64,000 bases of DNA from Clostridium_AT stratigraminis (GTDB taxonomy: Bacteria > Bacillota > Clostridia > Clostridiales > Clostridiaceae): assembly GCF_045310675.1 (NCBI RefSeq), contig NZ_JBJHZZ010000002.1, positions 372,001 through 436,000 on the forward strand. The letters are read 5' to 3'. Shown piece by piece: positions 7,195-16,942 of this stretch; positions within the stretch are counted from its first letter, which is position 1, and each line of letters opens with the position of its first letter. The notes under the pieces are model-generated. The model did no database searches. It saw only the letters and a list, made by a program, of their open reading frames with translations, and was not told the DNA's origin. The position numbers were made by a program, and so were the translations under genes.

Positions 7195-8178
7195 ATGGAT
7201 TATAAAGAGAGAATAATTAATTTTTGTTATAAATTAGGAATTGATACGGTTGGGTTTTGTGAATGCAGAACTTTTAATGAATTAAAGCCTTTTTTAGAAA
7301 ATAGAAAGATAAAAAATATAGAAAATGAATTCGAAGAAAAGGATATTGAGAAAAGAATTAATCCAAAGCTACAGTTAAAAAATGGGAAAACTATTATCTC
7401 AGTTGCCTTTCCTTATATATTTGATGATAATGTGCAGGAAGATGCTATTTATTTTTCAAAATACACTTGGGGTAAGGATTATCATTTAGTAATATCAAAA
7501 TACCTAAGCGAAATATGTAAGTTTATTGAATCCATAGGTGGAAATGCAGTTTACTTTGTAGACAGCAATCCACTTCCAGAAAGATATATTGCTTATTTAA
7601 GTGGCATTGGTTTTATTGGAAAAAATAATATGCTTATTACTGAAAAATATGGATCCTTTGTTTTTTTGGGAGAAATAATCACAGATATAAAGCTTAATCC
7701 AGATAAACCCAAGGAGCAAAAATGTGAAGCTTGTACTTTATGCTTAAATGCTTGTCCTACAAAATCAATAAATAAAGTTAAAAGCATACCTAATACTTGT
7801 CTATCCTATATTACACAAAAGAAAGATATTGATGACAGCTACTTTAATAAACTTGAGGGAAGAATCTTTGGCTGCGACAGCTGTCAAAATGCATGTCCCT
7901 TTAATAATAGAATTGATAAGTCAAAAATTGAAGCTTTAATACCTTATGAACATATGAAAAATGTAAGCATAAATGAGCTTATTAATATAGATAATAAAAG
8001 TTTTAAGGAGAAGTATGCTGTAACCTCTTGTGGTTGGAGGGGTAAAAATATACTTCAAAGAAACGCCTTAATTAACTTATTTAACTTAAAAAAAGACATA
8101 TATATTGAAGAAAAGTCTATAAACTCCCCTTATGTTCTAGATTATTACCATAGACTTTTAAAGGCTTTCCACTTATAA
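7195..8178 (+). CDS. queG: Epoxyqueuosine reductase
   Basis: 327 residues from ATG 7195 behind TTAGGTGA (GTG 7186 is an alternative). The protein carries two 4Fe-4S motifs of the ferredoxin type, CEACTLCLNACPT and CDSCQNACPF, within the layout of the QueG family. QueG reduces epoxyqueuosine to queuosine at position 34 of tRNAs, using cobalamin. The nearby B12-dependent nrdJ is consistent with cobalamin use. It is 24 bp behind cysE and may be cotranscribed. Confidence 0.9.
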   Translation: MDYKERIINFCYKLGIDTVGFCECRTFNELKPFLENRKIKNIENEFEEKDIEKRINPKLQLKNGKTIISVAFPYIFDDNVQEDAIYFSKYTWGKDYHLVISKYLSEICKFIESIGGNAVYFVDSNPLPERYIAYLSGIGFIGKNNMLITEKYGSFVFLGEIITDIKLNPDKPKEQKCEACTLCLNACPTKSINKVKSIPNTCLSYITQKKDIDDSYFNKLEGRIFGCDSCQNACPFNNRIDKSKIEALIPYEHMKNVSINELINIDNKSFKEKYAVTSCGWRGKNILQRNALINLFNLKKDIYIEEKSINSPYVLDYYHRLLKAFHL

Positions 8179-8215
8179 TATATATAGATTCATTTATGAA
8201 AGGTGGAGAGGTGCT

Positions 8216-8917
8216 TTGATATCTCCAAAGATTACAAAGCTGTTAGATTATTTACCTGAAGGCTTAGTAAACGTTGTATCTAAAACAATAGTAAATATTA
8301 TTATAAAAAGATATACGACTATAGAAACAAAAGGAATTGAAAATTTAAATAATATTAAAAAACCGGTAATATTCATTAGCAATCATTTAAGTAATTCTGA
8401 TGCTCTTATTTTAGATAAGGTTTTAAAAGATCAGGATGTTACTTATGTTGCTGGAATTAAGCTTACCCAAAATTCAACAACAAATATTGGAGTAAGGCTT
8501 GTTAAAACCACTGTACTTAAACCAAATAGTGCAGACAAGGATGGTCTTACAAAGATTATTAATATAGTAAAAAAGGGCGGCAGCATACTTCTTTTCCCAG
8601 AGGGAACAAGAAGCAGAAGCGGAAGTATGATAGAAGCAAAGAAGGGGCTTTTGCTTATTGCAAGAGTTACAAAGGTCCCTATAATCCCTATAGGAATTTA
8701 TGGGACAGAAAAATTTTTACCTATTAATGATAGTGGTGATATGGCGGCTGAAAGTTTTCATCATGCAAAAATAGGTGTAACAATAGGTGAGCAAATGACA
8801 ATTGAGGAAAAGGAAGAGGGAGAAGACAAAGCCTCATATGAAAAAAGGGCTTTAACTACCTTAATGCAGGGAATTTCTACCCTTATACCAGAAAGCTATA
8901 GAGGAGTATATAAATAA
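8216..8917 (+). CDS. 1-acylglycerol-3-phosphate acyltransferase (PlsC family)
   Basis: 233 residues, starting at TTG 8216 behind AGGTGGAGAGG. The acyltransferase motifs are intact: the HX4D motif NHLSNSD and the phosphate-binding FPEGTRSRSG. The family transfers an acyl chain to lysophosphatidate at the membrane. The C-terminal 40 residues are acidic and lysine-rich. It closes the run of genes that began with cysK, with a terminator right behind it. Confidence 0.85.
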   Translation: MISPKITKLLDYLPEGLVNVVSKTIVNIIIKRYTTIETKGIENLNNIKKPVIFISNHLSNSDALILDKVLKDQDVTYVAGIKLTQNSTTNIGVRLVKTTVLKPNSADKDGLTKIINIVKKGGSILLFPEGTRSRSGSMIEAKKGLLLIARVTKVPIIPIGIYGTEKFLPINDSGDMAAESFHHAKIGVTIGEQMTIEEKEEGEDKASYEKRALTTLMQGISTLIPESYRGVYK

Positions 8918-8918
8918 A

Positions 8919-8948
8919 AAATACAGCTTGTATGCTGTATTTTTTTTA
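8919..8948 (+). terminator. Terminator after plsC-like gene
   Basis: AATACAGC pairs with GCTGTATT around a 6-nt loop, followed by a T run. Confidence 0.85.
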
Positions 8949-9143
8949 AAAGTTTATTTAAAATATTATGTATAATGAAGGATTGTTTTGAATTAAAAAG
9001 AATATTACATAGTGTATGTCAAATGACACTAATCCATCATTAAAATTACCAGTTGCAAAATTTGTTTCATTTTTATATACTATAGTTGTTGGTTAAAAAA
9101 TTACTATACTTTGAGGTTAAAAATAGTAAGGAGGAGTTAAACC

Positions 9144-10337
9144 ATGGGAAGTAAAGCATTACAAAAGTATTTAACAGAAAATTTAGAGGATCTAAGAAGT
9201 AAGGGTTTGTACAATGTAATAGACACAGTAGTAGGTGGAAATGGACCAGTTATTGAGATTAGAGGAAAAAGGCTAGTTAATCTATCTTCAAATAACTATC
9301 TAGGCTTAGCTGGAAACAAGAGAATGATAGATGCTTCCATTAAAGCTACTGAGAAATATGGAGTTGGAGCAGGTGCTGTTAGAACAATTAATGGTACCTT
9401 AGATATACATGATGAACTAGAAGAAAAGCTTGCAAAATTTAAGCATACAGAAGCAGTTATAGTTTTCCAATCAGGTTTTAATTGTAATATGGGTGCTATT
9501 TCAGCAGTAATGTCTAAGAAAGATGCAATTTTATCTGACTCTCTTAATCATGCTTCAATTATAGATGGCTGCAGATTATCAGGTGCTAAAATTATAAGAT
9601 TTGAACATGCTGATATGGTGGATTTAAGAAATAGGGCAAAAGAAGCTAAAGAATCTGGATTATACGAAAAGATAATGGTTATAACAGATGGTGTATTTTC
9701 AATGGATGGAGATATAGCTCCTCTTCCAGAAATAGTTGAAATAGCTGAAGAGTTTGATTTAATTACTTATGTTGATGATGCACATGCTTCAGGAGTTTTA
9801 GGCTGGCATGGAAGCGGGTCTGCTACACATCATGATTTGGTAGGTAAAATAGATTTTCAAATTGGAACGTTATCAAAGGCTTTTGGAGTAGTTGGTGGAT
9901 ATGTAGCCGGATCAAAGGATTTAATTGACTGGTTAAAGGTTAGAGCTAGACCTTTCTTGTTCTCAACTTCAATGACTCCTGGCTCAGCAGCTGCAATCCT
10001 TGAAGCCATAAATATATTAACTGAAAATGATGATTTAGTTAAAAAGGTATGGGAAAATGGAAACTATTTAAAGAAGGGCTTAAAGGAATTAGGCTTTAAT
10101 ATAGGACATAGTGAGACTCCAATAACTCCATGTATTATAGGGGAAGCCGATAAAGCTCAAGAATTCAGCAGAGAGCTCTTTAAAGAAGGGGTTTATGCAA
10201 AATCAATAGTTTTCCCAACTGTTCCACTTGGAACTGCAAGAGTAAGAAATATGCCTACAGCAGCTCATACAAAGGAAATGCTTGATGAAGCATTAGCTGC
10301 ATATGAAAGAGTTGGAAAGAGACTAGGAATTATATAG
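9144..10337 (+). CDS. kbl: Glycine C-acetyltransferase (2-amino-3-ketobutyrate CoA ligase)
   Basis: 397 residues with the features of alpha-oxoamine synthases: SNNYLGLAG near the N-terminus, SDSLNHASIIDG, VDDAHASGVLG and the PLP-lysine motif GTLSKAFG. It cleaves 2-amino-3-ketobutyrate with CoA into glycine and acetyl-CoA. The gene behind it encodes the enzyme that makes this ketoacid from threonine, so the pair is a threonine-degradation operon. The start ATG follows AAGGAGG. A weak dyad (9010-9031) lies upstream. Close relatives include 8-amino-7-oxononanoate synthase, but the partner gene decides for Kbl. Confidence 0.92.
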   Translation: MGSKALQKYLTENLEDLRSKGLYNVIDTVVGGNGPVIEIRGKRLVNLSSNNYLGLAGNKRMIDASIKATEKYGVGAGAVRTINGTLDIHDELEEKLAKFKHTEAVIVFQSGFNCNMGAISAVMSKKDAILSDSLNHASIIDGCRLSGAKIIRFEHADMVDLRNRAKEAKESGLYEKIMVITDGVFSMDGDIAPLPEIVEIAEEFDLITYVDDAHASGVLGWHGSGSATHHDLVGKIDFQIGTLSKAFGVVGGYVAGSKDLIDWLKVRARPFLFSTSMTPGSAAAILEAINILTENDDLVKKVWENGNYLKKGLKELGFNIGHSETPITPCIIGEADKAQEFSRELFKEGVYAKSIVFPTVPLGTARVRNMPTAAHTKEMLDEALAAYERVGKRLGII

Positions 10338-10365
10338 AACACATCGAGGAATAGGGAGGGTCATT

Positions 10366-11322
10366 ATGAAAAAAATACTTGTAACAGGTGCATTAGGACA
10401 AATAGGCTCAGAACTTACAATGCATATGAGAAACGTGTACGGAGCAGATAATGTTATAGCAAGTGATATTAGAAGAATAGAAGGAAACGAAGCAGTTGAA
10501 TCCGGTCCTTTTGAAATATTAGATGTTTTAGATCCTAAGAAGATGGCTGAAGTTGCAAAAAAGCATAACGTAGATACTATAGTTCATCTTGCAGCACTTT
10601 TATCAGCAGTTGCTGAAGCAAAGCCAGTGCTTGCTTGGGAAATTAATATGGGTGGATTATTTAATGCGTTAGAAGTAGCTAGAGAACTAAATACAAAGTT
10701 CTTTACTCCAAGTTCAATTGGTGCTTTTGGACCATCAACTCCAAAGGAGAATACACCACAGGATACAATACAAAGACCACAAACTATGTACGGGGTAACT
10801 AAGGTTTCAGGAGAACTTCTTTGTGATTACTACTTCAAAAGATTTGGTGTTGATACAAGAGGAGTAAGATTCCCAGGACTAATTTCCTATGTAACTCCAT
10901 GCGGCGGAGGAACTACTGATTACGCTGTAGATATATATTATGAGGCATTAAAGAGCGGTAAGTATACTTCCTTTATAGGCGAAGGAACTTACATGGATAT
11001 GATGTATATGCCAGATGCCTTAAATGCAATAGTAACTTTACTAGAAGCTGATCCTTCAAAGTTAGTTCACAGAAATGCATTTAATATATCTGCCATGAGC
11101 TTTGAACCATCACAAATAGCAGCTGAAATAAAGAAACATATTCCTAGCTTTGAAATGAGTTATGAAGTTGACCCAGTAAGACAGGCAATTGCAGACTCTT
11201 GGCCAAATTCAATTGATAGCAGTGCTGCAAAGGCTGAATGGGGCTTCAATGCTAAATACGACTTAGCTTCTATGACAACAGATATGCTGGAAAAATTAAG
11301 AGTTAAATTAAATATAAAATAA
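10366..11322 (+). CDS. L-threonine 3-dehydrogenase, NAD-dependent epimerase type
   Basis: 318 residues of an extended short-chain dehydrogenase, with the NAD-binding GALGQIGSEL at the N-terminus and the catalytic YGVTK motif. It resembles the epimerase-like threonine dehydrogenases, not the zinc alcohol-dehydrogenase type Tdh. It oxidises threonine to 2-amino-3-ketobutyrate for Kbl encoded 28 bp upstream. The ribosome-binding site is AGGGAGG. Confidence 0.9.
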   Translation: MKKILVTGALGQIGSELTMHMRNVYGADNVIASDIRRIEGNEAVESGPFEILDVLDPKKMAEVAKKHNVDTIVHLAALLSAVAEAKPVLAWEINMGGLFNALEVARELNTKFFTPSSIGAFGPSTPKENTPQDTIQRPQTMYGVTKVSGELLCDYYFKRFGVDTRGVRFPGLISYVTPCGGGTTDYAVDIYYEALKSGKYTSFIGEGTYMDMMYMPDALNAIVTLLEADPSKLVHRNAFNISAMSFEPSQIAAEIKKHIPSFEMSYEVDPVRQAIADSWPNSIDSSAAKAEWGFNAKYDLASMTTDMLEKLRVKLNIK

Positions 11323-11335
11323 TTTAAAAAGTTTA

Positions 11336-11375
11336 AAATCCCTTATAAACATTTGTTTATAAGGGATTAGTTTTT
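11336..11375 (+). terminator. Terminator of the kbl operon
   Basis: AATCCCTTATAAAC pairs perfectly with GTTTATAAGGGATT around an ATTT loop, followed by T5. Confidence 0.9.
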
Positions 11376-11545
11376 ATTAACACCCTATTTTATATGAAAT
11401 TAATTCTTGGATAAAATATGAATTAAGATATACTGTGCTAGGGGTAAATATTTAACTCTATAAATTTAGACCTTTATTTGATATAATTAATTCGACAAAA
11501 GTTTTTTCTTGTTGTTATTCTAAAATATAAAGCAAGGTGAGAAAA

Positions 11546-12184
11546 ATGAATAAAAAGGAAAGAATAACTAATATACTAAGGTTATTGAAGGAGAATTACC
11601 CAGAGGTAAAATGTGCATTAAATTTTAATTCTCCTTATGAATTATTAGTAGCAACTATCTTAAGTGCACAATGCACTGATGATAGAGTAAATATAGTAAC
11701 CAGTGAGCTTTTTAAAGAGTACAGCACTCCTGAAAAAATGATTACCTTAGGCTTAGAAGAACTTTGTGAAAAAGTTAAAAGCTGCGGCTTTTATAAAAAT
11801 AAGGCTAAAAATATTCTCGGAACGACCCAAGAAATTTTGTTAAAATATCAGGGACAGGTTCCAAGGACTATGGAGGAACTAATTGAGCTTCCTGGTGTAG
11901 GTAGAAAAACTGCAAATGTTGTACTATCAAATGCCTATGGAGTCCCTGCAATTGCTGTGGATACTCACGTGTTTAGAGTTTCAAATAGATTAGGTCTTGC
12001 AAAAGGAAAAACCCCGGAAGAAGTTGAAAAAGGACTTATGAAAAATATACCTAAAAAAATGTGGAGTGATGCACATCATTATATAATTTGGCATGGCCGA
12101 AAGGTATGCCATGCAAGAAAGCCCAACTGTGAAGAATGTGTTCTGGCTCCTTATTGTGAATATAACTTAGGAAAGGAAAAATAA
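11546..12184 (+). CDS. nth: Endonuclease III
   Basis: 212 residues from ATG 11546 behind AAGGTGA (an in-frame GTG at 11537 overlaps that site). The helix-hairpin-helix LPGVGRKTANVVL carries the lysine nucleophile, and the aspartate sits in VDTHVFRV. The C-terminal iron-sulfur loop has the exact C-X6-C-X2-C-X5-C spacing (CHARKPNCEECVLAPYC). It removes oxidised pyrimidines from DNA. proC starts three bases after its stop. Confidence 0.95.
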   Translation: MNKKERITNILRLLKENYPEVKCALNFNSPYELLVATILSAQCTDDRVNIVTSELFKEYSTPEKMITLGLEELCEKVKSCGFYKNKAKNILGTTQEILLKYQGQVPRTMEELIELPGVGRKTANVVLSNAYGVPAIAVDTHVFRVSNRLGLAKGKTPEEVEKGLMKNIPKKMWSDAHHYIIWHGRKVCHARKPNCEECVLAPYCEYNLGKEK

Positions 12185-12187
12185 ATT

Positions 12188-13003
12188 ATGAATAAAAGAA
12201 TTGGATTTATAGGCTGTGGAAATATGGCTCAAGCTATGATTGGCGGTATAGTAAAATCAAATATAGTCCCAAAAGAAGATATTATAGGAAGCAACAGTGG
12301 GGATAAAAATTTAAATATCACTAAAGAAAAATTCGGAATATTAACTACACATGACAATAAGGAAGTAGCAGCGTTTTCAGATATATTAATATTAGCTGTA
12401 AAACCCCATATCTATCCTTCTGTTATTGGAGAAATAAAGAATGTGGTAAAAAAAGATGCTGTGATAGTTACTATTGCAGCAGGAATCTCAATTGCTTTTA
12501 TGGAAAAGGCTTTTGGCAATGAAGTAAAGGTAGTAAGGACAATGCCTAATACTCCAGCAATGGTAGGGGAGGGTATGAGTGCACTTTGCCCAAATAATAA
12601 GGTTAGTAAAGAAGAACTTAATGAGGTTATAGAAGTTTATAACTCATTTGGTAAGGCAGAACTTATTGAAGAAAGACTGATGGATTATATTCCGGCAGTT
12701 AGCGGCTCTTCTCCAGCCTATGTTTATATGTTCATAGAAGCCTTAGCTGATGGTGCTGTTAGAGATGGAATTCCAAGAGAAAAGGCATATAAATTTGCGG
12801 CACAGGCTGTACTTGGAGCTGCTAAGATGGTATTAGAATCTGGCATGCATCCTGGAGCACTAAAAGATAATGTATGTTCACCTGGGGGAACAACAATTGA
12901 AGCGGTGTACTCTTTGGAAAAAAATAATTTTAGAGGAACAGTAATTGATGCAATGAAGGCATGTACAGATAAGACTGTTTACATGTCAAAGAATAACGGT
13001 TAA
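12188..13003 (+). CDS. proC: Pyrroline-5-carboxylate reductase
   Basis: 271 residues of normal length. The dinucleotide-binding GFIGCGNMAQAMIGG lies at the N-terminus, with the family signature near the end (SPGGTTIEAVYSLE). It carries out the last step of proline synthesis with NAD(P)H. It has no clear ribosome-binding site of its own (only AAGGAAAA before it) and lies 3 bp behind nth, so translational coupling is likely. Confidence 0.94.
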   Translation: MNKRIGFIGCGNMAQAMIGGIVKSNIVPKEDIIGSNSGDKNLNITKEKFGILTTHDNKEVAAFSDILILAVKPHIYPSVIGEIKNVVKKDAVIVTIAAGISIAFMEKAFGNEVKVVRTMPNTPAMVGEGMSALCPNNKVSKEELNEVIEVYNSFGKAELIEERLMDYIPAVSGSSPAYVYMFIEALADGAVRDGIPREKAYKFAAQAVLGAAKMVLESGMHPGALKDNVCSPGGTTIEAVYSLEKNNFRGTVIDAMKACTDKTVYMSKNNG

Positions 13004-13021
13004 GGAAGGTTGTTAAGATAA

Positions 13022-14140
13022 ATGAAAAAAGAACCAAAGGATACAACAGTTGTTGTTGGTATGTCAGGAGGAGTGGATTCCTCTGTTGCAGCACTTTTAT
13101 TAAAGGAACAGGGCTATAATGTTATAGGCATATTCATGAAGAACTGGGATGAAAAAGATGAAAATGGAGCATGCACAGCGACAGAGGACTATGATGATGT
13201 AAGAAGGGTTTGTGATGAAATAGGCATCCCATATTATACAGTGAACTTTGTAAAGGAATATTGGGATAGGGTATTTACCTATTTTTTAGAGGAGTACAAA
13301 AAAGGTAGAACTCCAAATCCAGATGTTATGTGCAACAAGGAAATAAAATTTAAGGCATTTTTAGATTATGCTATGAAAATAGGTGCAGACTATTTAGCAA
13401 CTGGTCATTATGCACAAATAGGTTATGATAATGGAGAATATAAGATGCTTAGGGCAGCAGATGGAAATAAAGATCAGACTTATTTTCTATGTATGCTAAA
13501 GCAGCATCAGCTATCAAAGGCAATGTTTCCTATAGGACACTTAACAAAGCCTGAAGTTAGAGAAATAGCACTAAAATATGGTCTTAAAACAGCAGCAAAA
13601 AAGGACAGTACAGGAATTTGCTTTATCGGAGAGAGAAATTTTCATAAATTCTTAGCTAATTACCTTCCATCTAAGTCTGGAGATATAATGACCTTTGATG
13701 GCAAAGTAATTGGAAAGCATGATGGTCTTATGTACTATACCTTAGGTCAGAGAAAAGGCCTAGGTATTGGCGGAACAGGTGAAGGAAATGGCGAACCTTG
13801 GTTTGTAGCAGAGAAGGACTTGAAGAAGAATATTTTATACGTAGTTCAAGGAGATGACCATCCTGCAATATATTCTTATGGTTTAGAAGCAGATGATTTA
13901 AGCTGGGTTAGTGACACATCACCAACTGGAACTTTTAAATGCACAGCAAAGTTTAGATACAGACAGCCAGATCAAGGGGTAACAGTAATTATGAAGGGTA
14001 ATAATAAATGTACTGTAGTATTTGATAAGCCGCAAAGGGCTGTAACTCCAGGGCAGGCAGTTGTATTTTATGATGGAGAAGCTTGCTTAGGTGGAGGGAT
14101 AATCCATTCAATTTATAAAGATCCTAATGATATGAATTAA
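13022..14140 (+). CDS. mnmA: tRNA-specific 2-thiouridylase
   Basis: 372 residues. The PP-loop GMSGGVDSSVAALL is at the N-terminus. The two catalytic cysteines are present in DVMCNKEIKF and STGICFIGER, and the C-terminal beta-barrel is complete. It thiolates uridine 34 of Lys, Glu and Gln tRNAs. It lies 18 bp behind proC with AAGGAAGG as ribosome-binding site. Confidence 0.95.
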   Translation: MKKEPKDTTVVVGMSGGVDSSVAALLLKEQGYNVIGIFMKNWDEKDENGACTATEDYDDVRRVCDEIGIPYYTVNFVKEYWDRVFTYFLEEYKKGRTPNPDVMCNKEIKFKAFLDYAMKIGADYLATGHYAQIGYDNGEYKMLRAADGNKDQTYFLCMLKQHQLSKAMFPIGHLTKPEVREIALKYGLKTAAKKDSTGICFIGERNFHKFLANYLPSKSGDIMTFDGKVIGKHDGLMYYTLGQRKGLGIGGTGEGNGEPWFVAEKDLKKNILYVVQGDDHPAIYSYGLEADDLSWVSDTSPTGTFKCTAKFRYRQPDQGVTVIMKGNNKCTVVFDKPQRAVTPGQAVVFYDGEACLGGGIIHSIYKDPNDMN

Positions 14141-14169
14141 GCTGAAATAAAATAACCTCCATGTTTATT

Positions 14170-14256
14170 GATACTGATTAAGGTGGAAAGCAGTGATTAC
14201 TGAGGGAACTCCTAAATTCCCTCAGTACATTAGCATCTCACCTAATGTTCAGTATC
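14170..14256. terminator. Nested stem-loop between convergent genes
   Basis: GATACTGA (14170-14177) pairs with TCAGTATC (14249-14256). Inside this, TTAAGGTG can pair with CACCTAA with one bulge, and TACTGAGGGAA (14198-14208) pairs perfectly with TTCCCTCAGTA (14217-14227). A T-rich stretch follows on the plus strand. It probably terminates mnmA transcription, but it is larger than needed and may have another role. Confidence 0.6.
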
Positions 14257-14272
14257 TTTACTTTTTACTGTA

Positions 14273-15292
14273 TTAAATAATAAATAATACCACATAAAAT
14301 CCGCTAAGCATAAATAGGCCTAATGGAACACCAAGCTTAATCCAATCACTGCTTTTTATCTTTAGTTTTCCAGCAGATATTATATTAGGTATATTTCCAG
14401 GTATAAGCATACCACCGCTTAAAAGAAGACCTAGCATAATAGCTTTGATTTGTTCTACATTCATTTGTGGACTAATTTCTGCAGAAGCAAGTGTGGCATT
14501 ATCTAGTATTGCAGAAATTGTATTTCCCCAATATAAAATTTTACTATCTAAACCAATTACATAAGTATCTATTATTGGTTTAAATCCTGAGCCTAAAAGT
14601 TCAAGGGCTATAACAAAAATAAATATTTTTATAGCTCTGAAAATTATGTCTAAGTTTGTATCTTTGGTTATTTTTTTGATTTCAGCTTGAGAAAAATTTT
14701 CATCTTTTATAGAAAAAGCGGCAAAAATACTCAATAATAGAATACCTATAATTACATATAAACTCAATTCTTTAAATAAATAAAAAAAGTCTGCATTTAA
14801 TTTAGAGATAACTATAGTGGCAACAGGTTCTCCAATAGGTGTCAGTGCAGCTCCTAGTCCAATGGAAAAGCAGGCAATTATATTTAAATTAACTTTACTT
14901 TTTCTATCAATGGGAAGTAGTATAATAATTTCTACTAGGATAAGTGCTGCAATCATAGCTGTTATAAAACTAGATAACAAACCTAATATAAAAACTAATA
15001 AAAATACAAATAATCTTAATGGAATACGTCTTATTACTTCATTGATCATATTATCTAATTTGTAAGCTAAGGCTTTAAATAAGAAACCTATTACTAGAAC
15101 TGCAGCTGTAATGGCATAAAGAAAATTATTTTCAAGTATGTGTAATATTAGCTGCCTGGAAATTATTCCTGAGCTCGTTGCTGCTGCTATACCCATTATA
15201 AAAAGAAAAAATTCAATATTATATTCTATAGTCTTAAATGTTATAGGTAAGATAAAGGTTAAAACTAGTATAATTATTAATGCAGTAGTCAT
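14273..15292 (-). CDS. DUF1646 family membrane transporter (predicted cation transporter)
   Basis: 339 residues with about ten hydrophobic segments and few charged residues. Sequences such as ALTPIGEPVATIV and SGGMLIPGNIPNII place it with DUF1646 proteins of the ion transporter superfamily. The substrate is not known. It is a single minus-strand gene; the ribosome-binding site on its strand is GGAGGT, just upstream of the ATG. Confidence 0.75.
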   Translation of the reverse strand: MTTALIIILVLTFILPITFKTIEYNIEFFLFIMGIAAATSSGIISRQLILHILENNFLYAITAAVLVIGFLFKALAYKLDNMINEVIRRIPLRLFVFLLVFILGLLSSFITAMIAALILVEIIILLPIDRKSKVNLNIIACFSIGLGAALTPIGEPVATIVISKLNADFFYLFKELSLYVIIGILLLSIFAAFSIKDENFSQAEIKKITKDTNLDIIFRAIKIFIFVIALELLGSGFKPIIDTYVIGLDSKILYWGNTISAILDNATLASAEISPQMNVEQIKAIMLGLLLSGGMLIPGNIPNIISAGKLKIKSSDWIKLGVPLGLFMLSGFYVVLFII

Positions 15293-15344
15293 AAAATATT
15301 ACCTCCAATTTCTAATTTTAGATATAAACTTTTAAAAAAAGAGT

Positions 15345-15379
15345 ACAAAAAAAGCGGGAAACTCAATTAAGAGCTTCCC
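15345..15379 (-). terminator. Terminator of the MFS exporter gene
   Basis: On the minus strand GGGAAGCTC and GAGTTTCCC form a stem with one mismatch, followed by GCTTTTTTTG. It lies between the MFS gene and the DUF1646 gene. Confidence 0.7.
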
Positions 15380-15490
15380 ACCCCAGAAACTAAATTCTCT
15401 TGAAAGCAAACTATATTTGCCCAACCGAAATACATATAAACTTATAATAATATTATAGTAAATATATTGACAAAGGTCAACTTAGAATCA

Positions 15491-16942
15491 TTAAGCTAAT
15501 TCTTCCTGAACTTCTTCTGATTCCTCCCAATTTACATGAGGTCCTCTTAAGTAAGAAATAAATGCAGCTATTATACTGAATACAAAGGATATAGTAAAAG
15601 CCATCCTTAGTCCTGAAATAAACTGATTAATAGCTATACCTTGTGAACCTACTTGTGTTCCGATAAACAGAGCCTGCATGGCATCAGGAGATATACTTGA
15701 AGATATTATAGCCATTGACAAAGCTATACTTAAAACAGTACCTGCATTGTTCATCATTGTTCTTATGCCGGCAGCAATACCTCTTTTATCTGCAGGGACC
15801 ATACTCATAATAGCACTGGTATTTGGAGAAAAGAACATACCTGAACCAATTCCCATTATTAGCATCCATATCATAAGCTCAGTGGTTGATGTTTTAGAAG
15901 TAATAAGCATCATACCGGCAAGTCCTATAGCAGATATAAATAAACCTATGGAACTTAAATGTCTTGAACCATATTTATCTGAAAGATACCCGCTTATTGG
16001 TGAAACTACCATCATAGAAACAGCCATTGGGGCTAGAAGCATTCCTGCAACAATAGGATCTATTCCTTTAATACCTTGGAAAAAGAAGATTAGTAAAAAG
16101 GTTACAGCTCCTCTTGCAACTCCATTTAAAAAGGTGCTTCCATAAGCAAAGGCTAGGACTCTTGTCTTTAAAAGTCTTAAATCCAGCATTGGCTGCTCAG
16201 TACTATTTTCAATTTTAACAAATAAAGAAATGAATATTACTGAAATAATAAATAAGGCAATAACGTAAATATTAAACCAGCCGATAAATCCTCCCATGGA
16301 TAAAGCAATTAATAGAGAAAGCATACCTGTTGAAAAGGCAAGAGTACCTTTAATATCAAATTTTTGTTTTTCGGATATTAATTTTGTTTCTTTTAACTGA
16401 ATGAAAGCCCAGAGTGTTCCTACAATACCAATTGGAATGTTTATATAAAATATATATCTCCAGCCTACATTTATTAAAAATCCGCCTAATATAGGACCAG
16501 CAATTGAAGCAATACTGATTATCATGCTGTTAATTCCAAGAGCCTTACCTAGTTCTCTTTTAGGAAAGGCATCAGTTACTATAGCAGTGCTGTTAGCAAC
16601 CATTAAGGAGCCGCCTACAGCTTGCACTAGCCTAAACAATAATAGCTGTAGTCCTGTTTGTGATAGTGAACAGAGAAATGAAGATAATGTAAAGATAGCA
16701 AAACCAGTAACATAAAGCTTTTTCCTTCCAAACATATCAGCCATTCTGCCTATAGCAGGTACAAGTATAGTCATTACAAGCATATAACCCATTATTGTCC
16801 AGGTAACAATATTCATACTTGCATTTAAATCTTTCATTATAACTGGAAGTGCAATCATCAGTGTACTTCCGCTTAAAACTGAAAATAGTGCACCTACTGT
16901 GGTGCAGGATAAGGCTATCCATTTATAATTATCTTTTTTCAT
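15491..16942 (-). CDS. MFS drug exporter, DHA2 (EmrB/QacA) 14-helix family
   Basis: 483 residues with about 14 transmembrane segments. The MFS loop motif GRMADMFGRKKLY, the antiporter motif region around AGPILGGFL and the DHA2 ending are present. Such pumps expel drugs or metabolites against protons. The start ATG is preceded by AGGAGG and lies inside the end of the upstream merR-type gene (14-bp overlap), so the two are co-translated. The regulator probably senses a pump substrate. Confidence 0.87.
   Translation of the reverse strand: MKKDNYKWIALSCTTVGALFSVLSGSTLMIALPVIMKDLNASMNIVTWTIMGYMLVMTILVPAIGRMADMFGRKKLYVTGFAIFTLSSFLCSLSQTGLQLLLFRLVQAVGGSLMVANSTAIVTDAFPKRELGKALGINSMIISIASIAGPILGGFLINVGWRYIFYINIPIGIVGTLWAFIQLKETKLISEKQKFDIKGTLAFSTGMLSLLIALSMGGFIGWFNIYVIALFIISVIFISLFVKIENSTEQPMLDLRLLKTRVLAFAYGSTFLNGVARGAVTFLLIFFFQGIKGIDPIVAGMLLAPMAVSMMVVSPISGYLSDKYGSRHLSSIGLFISAIGLAGMMLITSKTSTTELMIWMLIMGIGSGMFFSPNTSAIMSMVPADKRGIAAGIRTMMNNAGTVLSIALSMAIISSSISPDAMQALFIGTQVGSQGIAINQFISGLRMAFTISFVFSIIAAFISYLRGPHVNWEESEEVQEELA

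Noticed and set aside
9010..9031. Dyad TAGTGTATGTCA/TGACACTA upstream of kbl as an operator
   Set aside because: The symmetry is imperfect and offset, and no regulator or family consensus fits; too weak to list.
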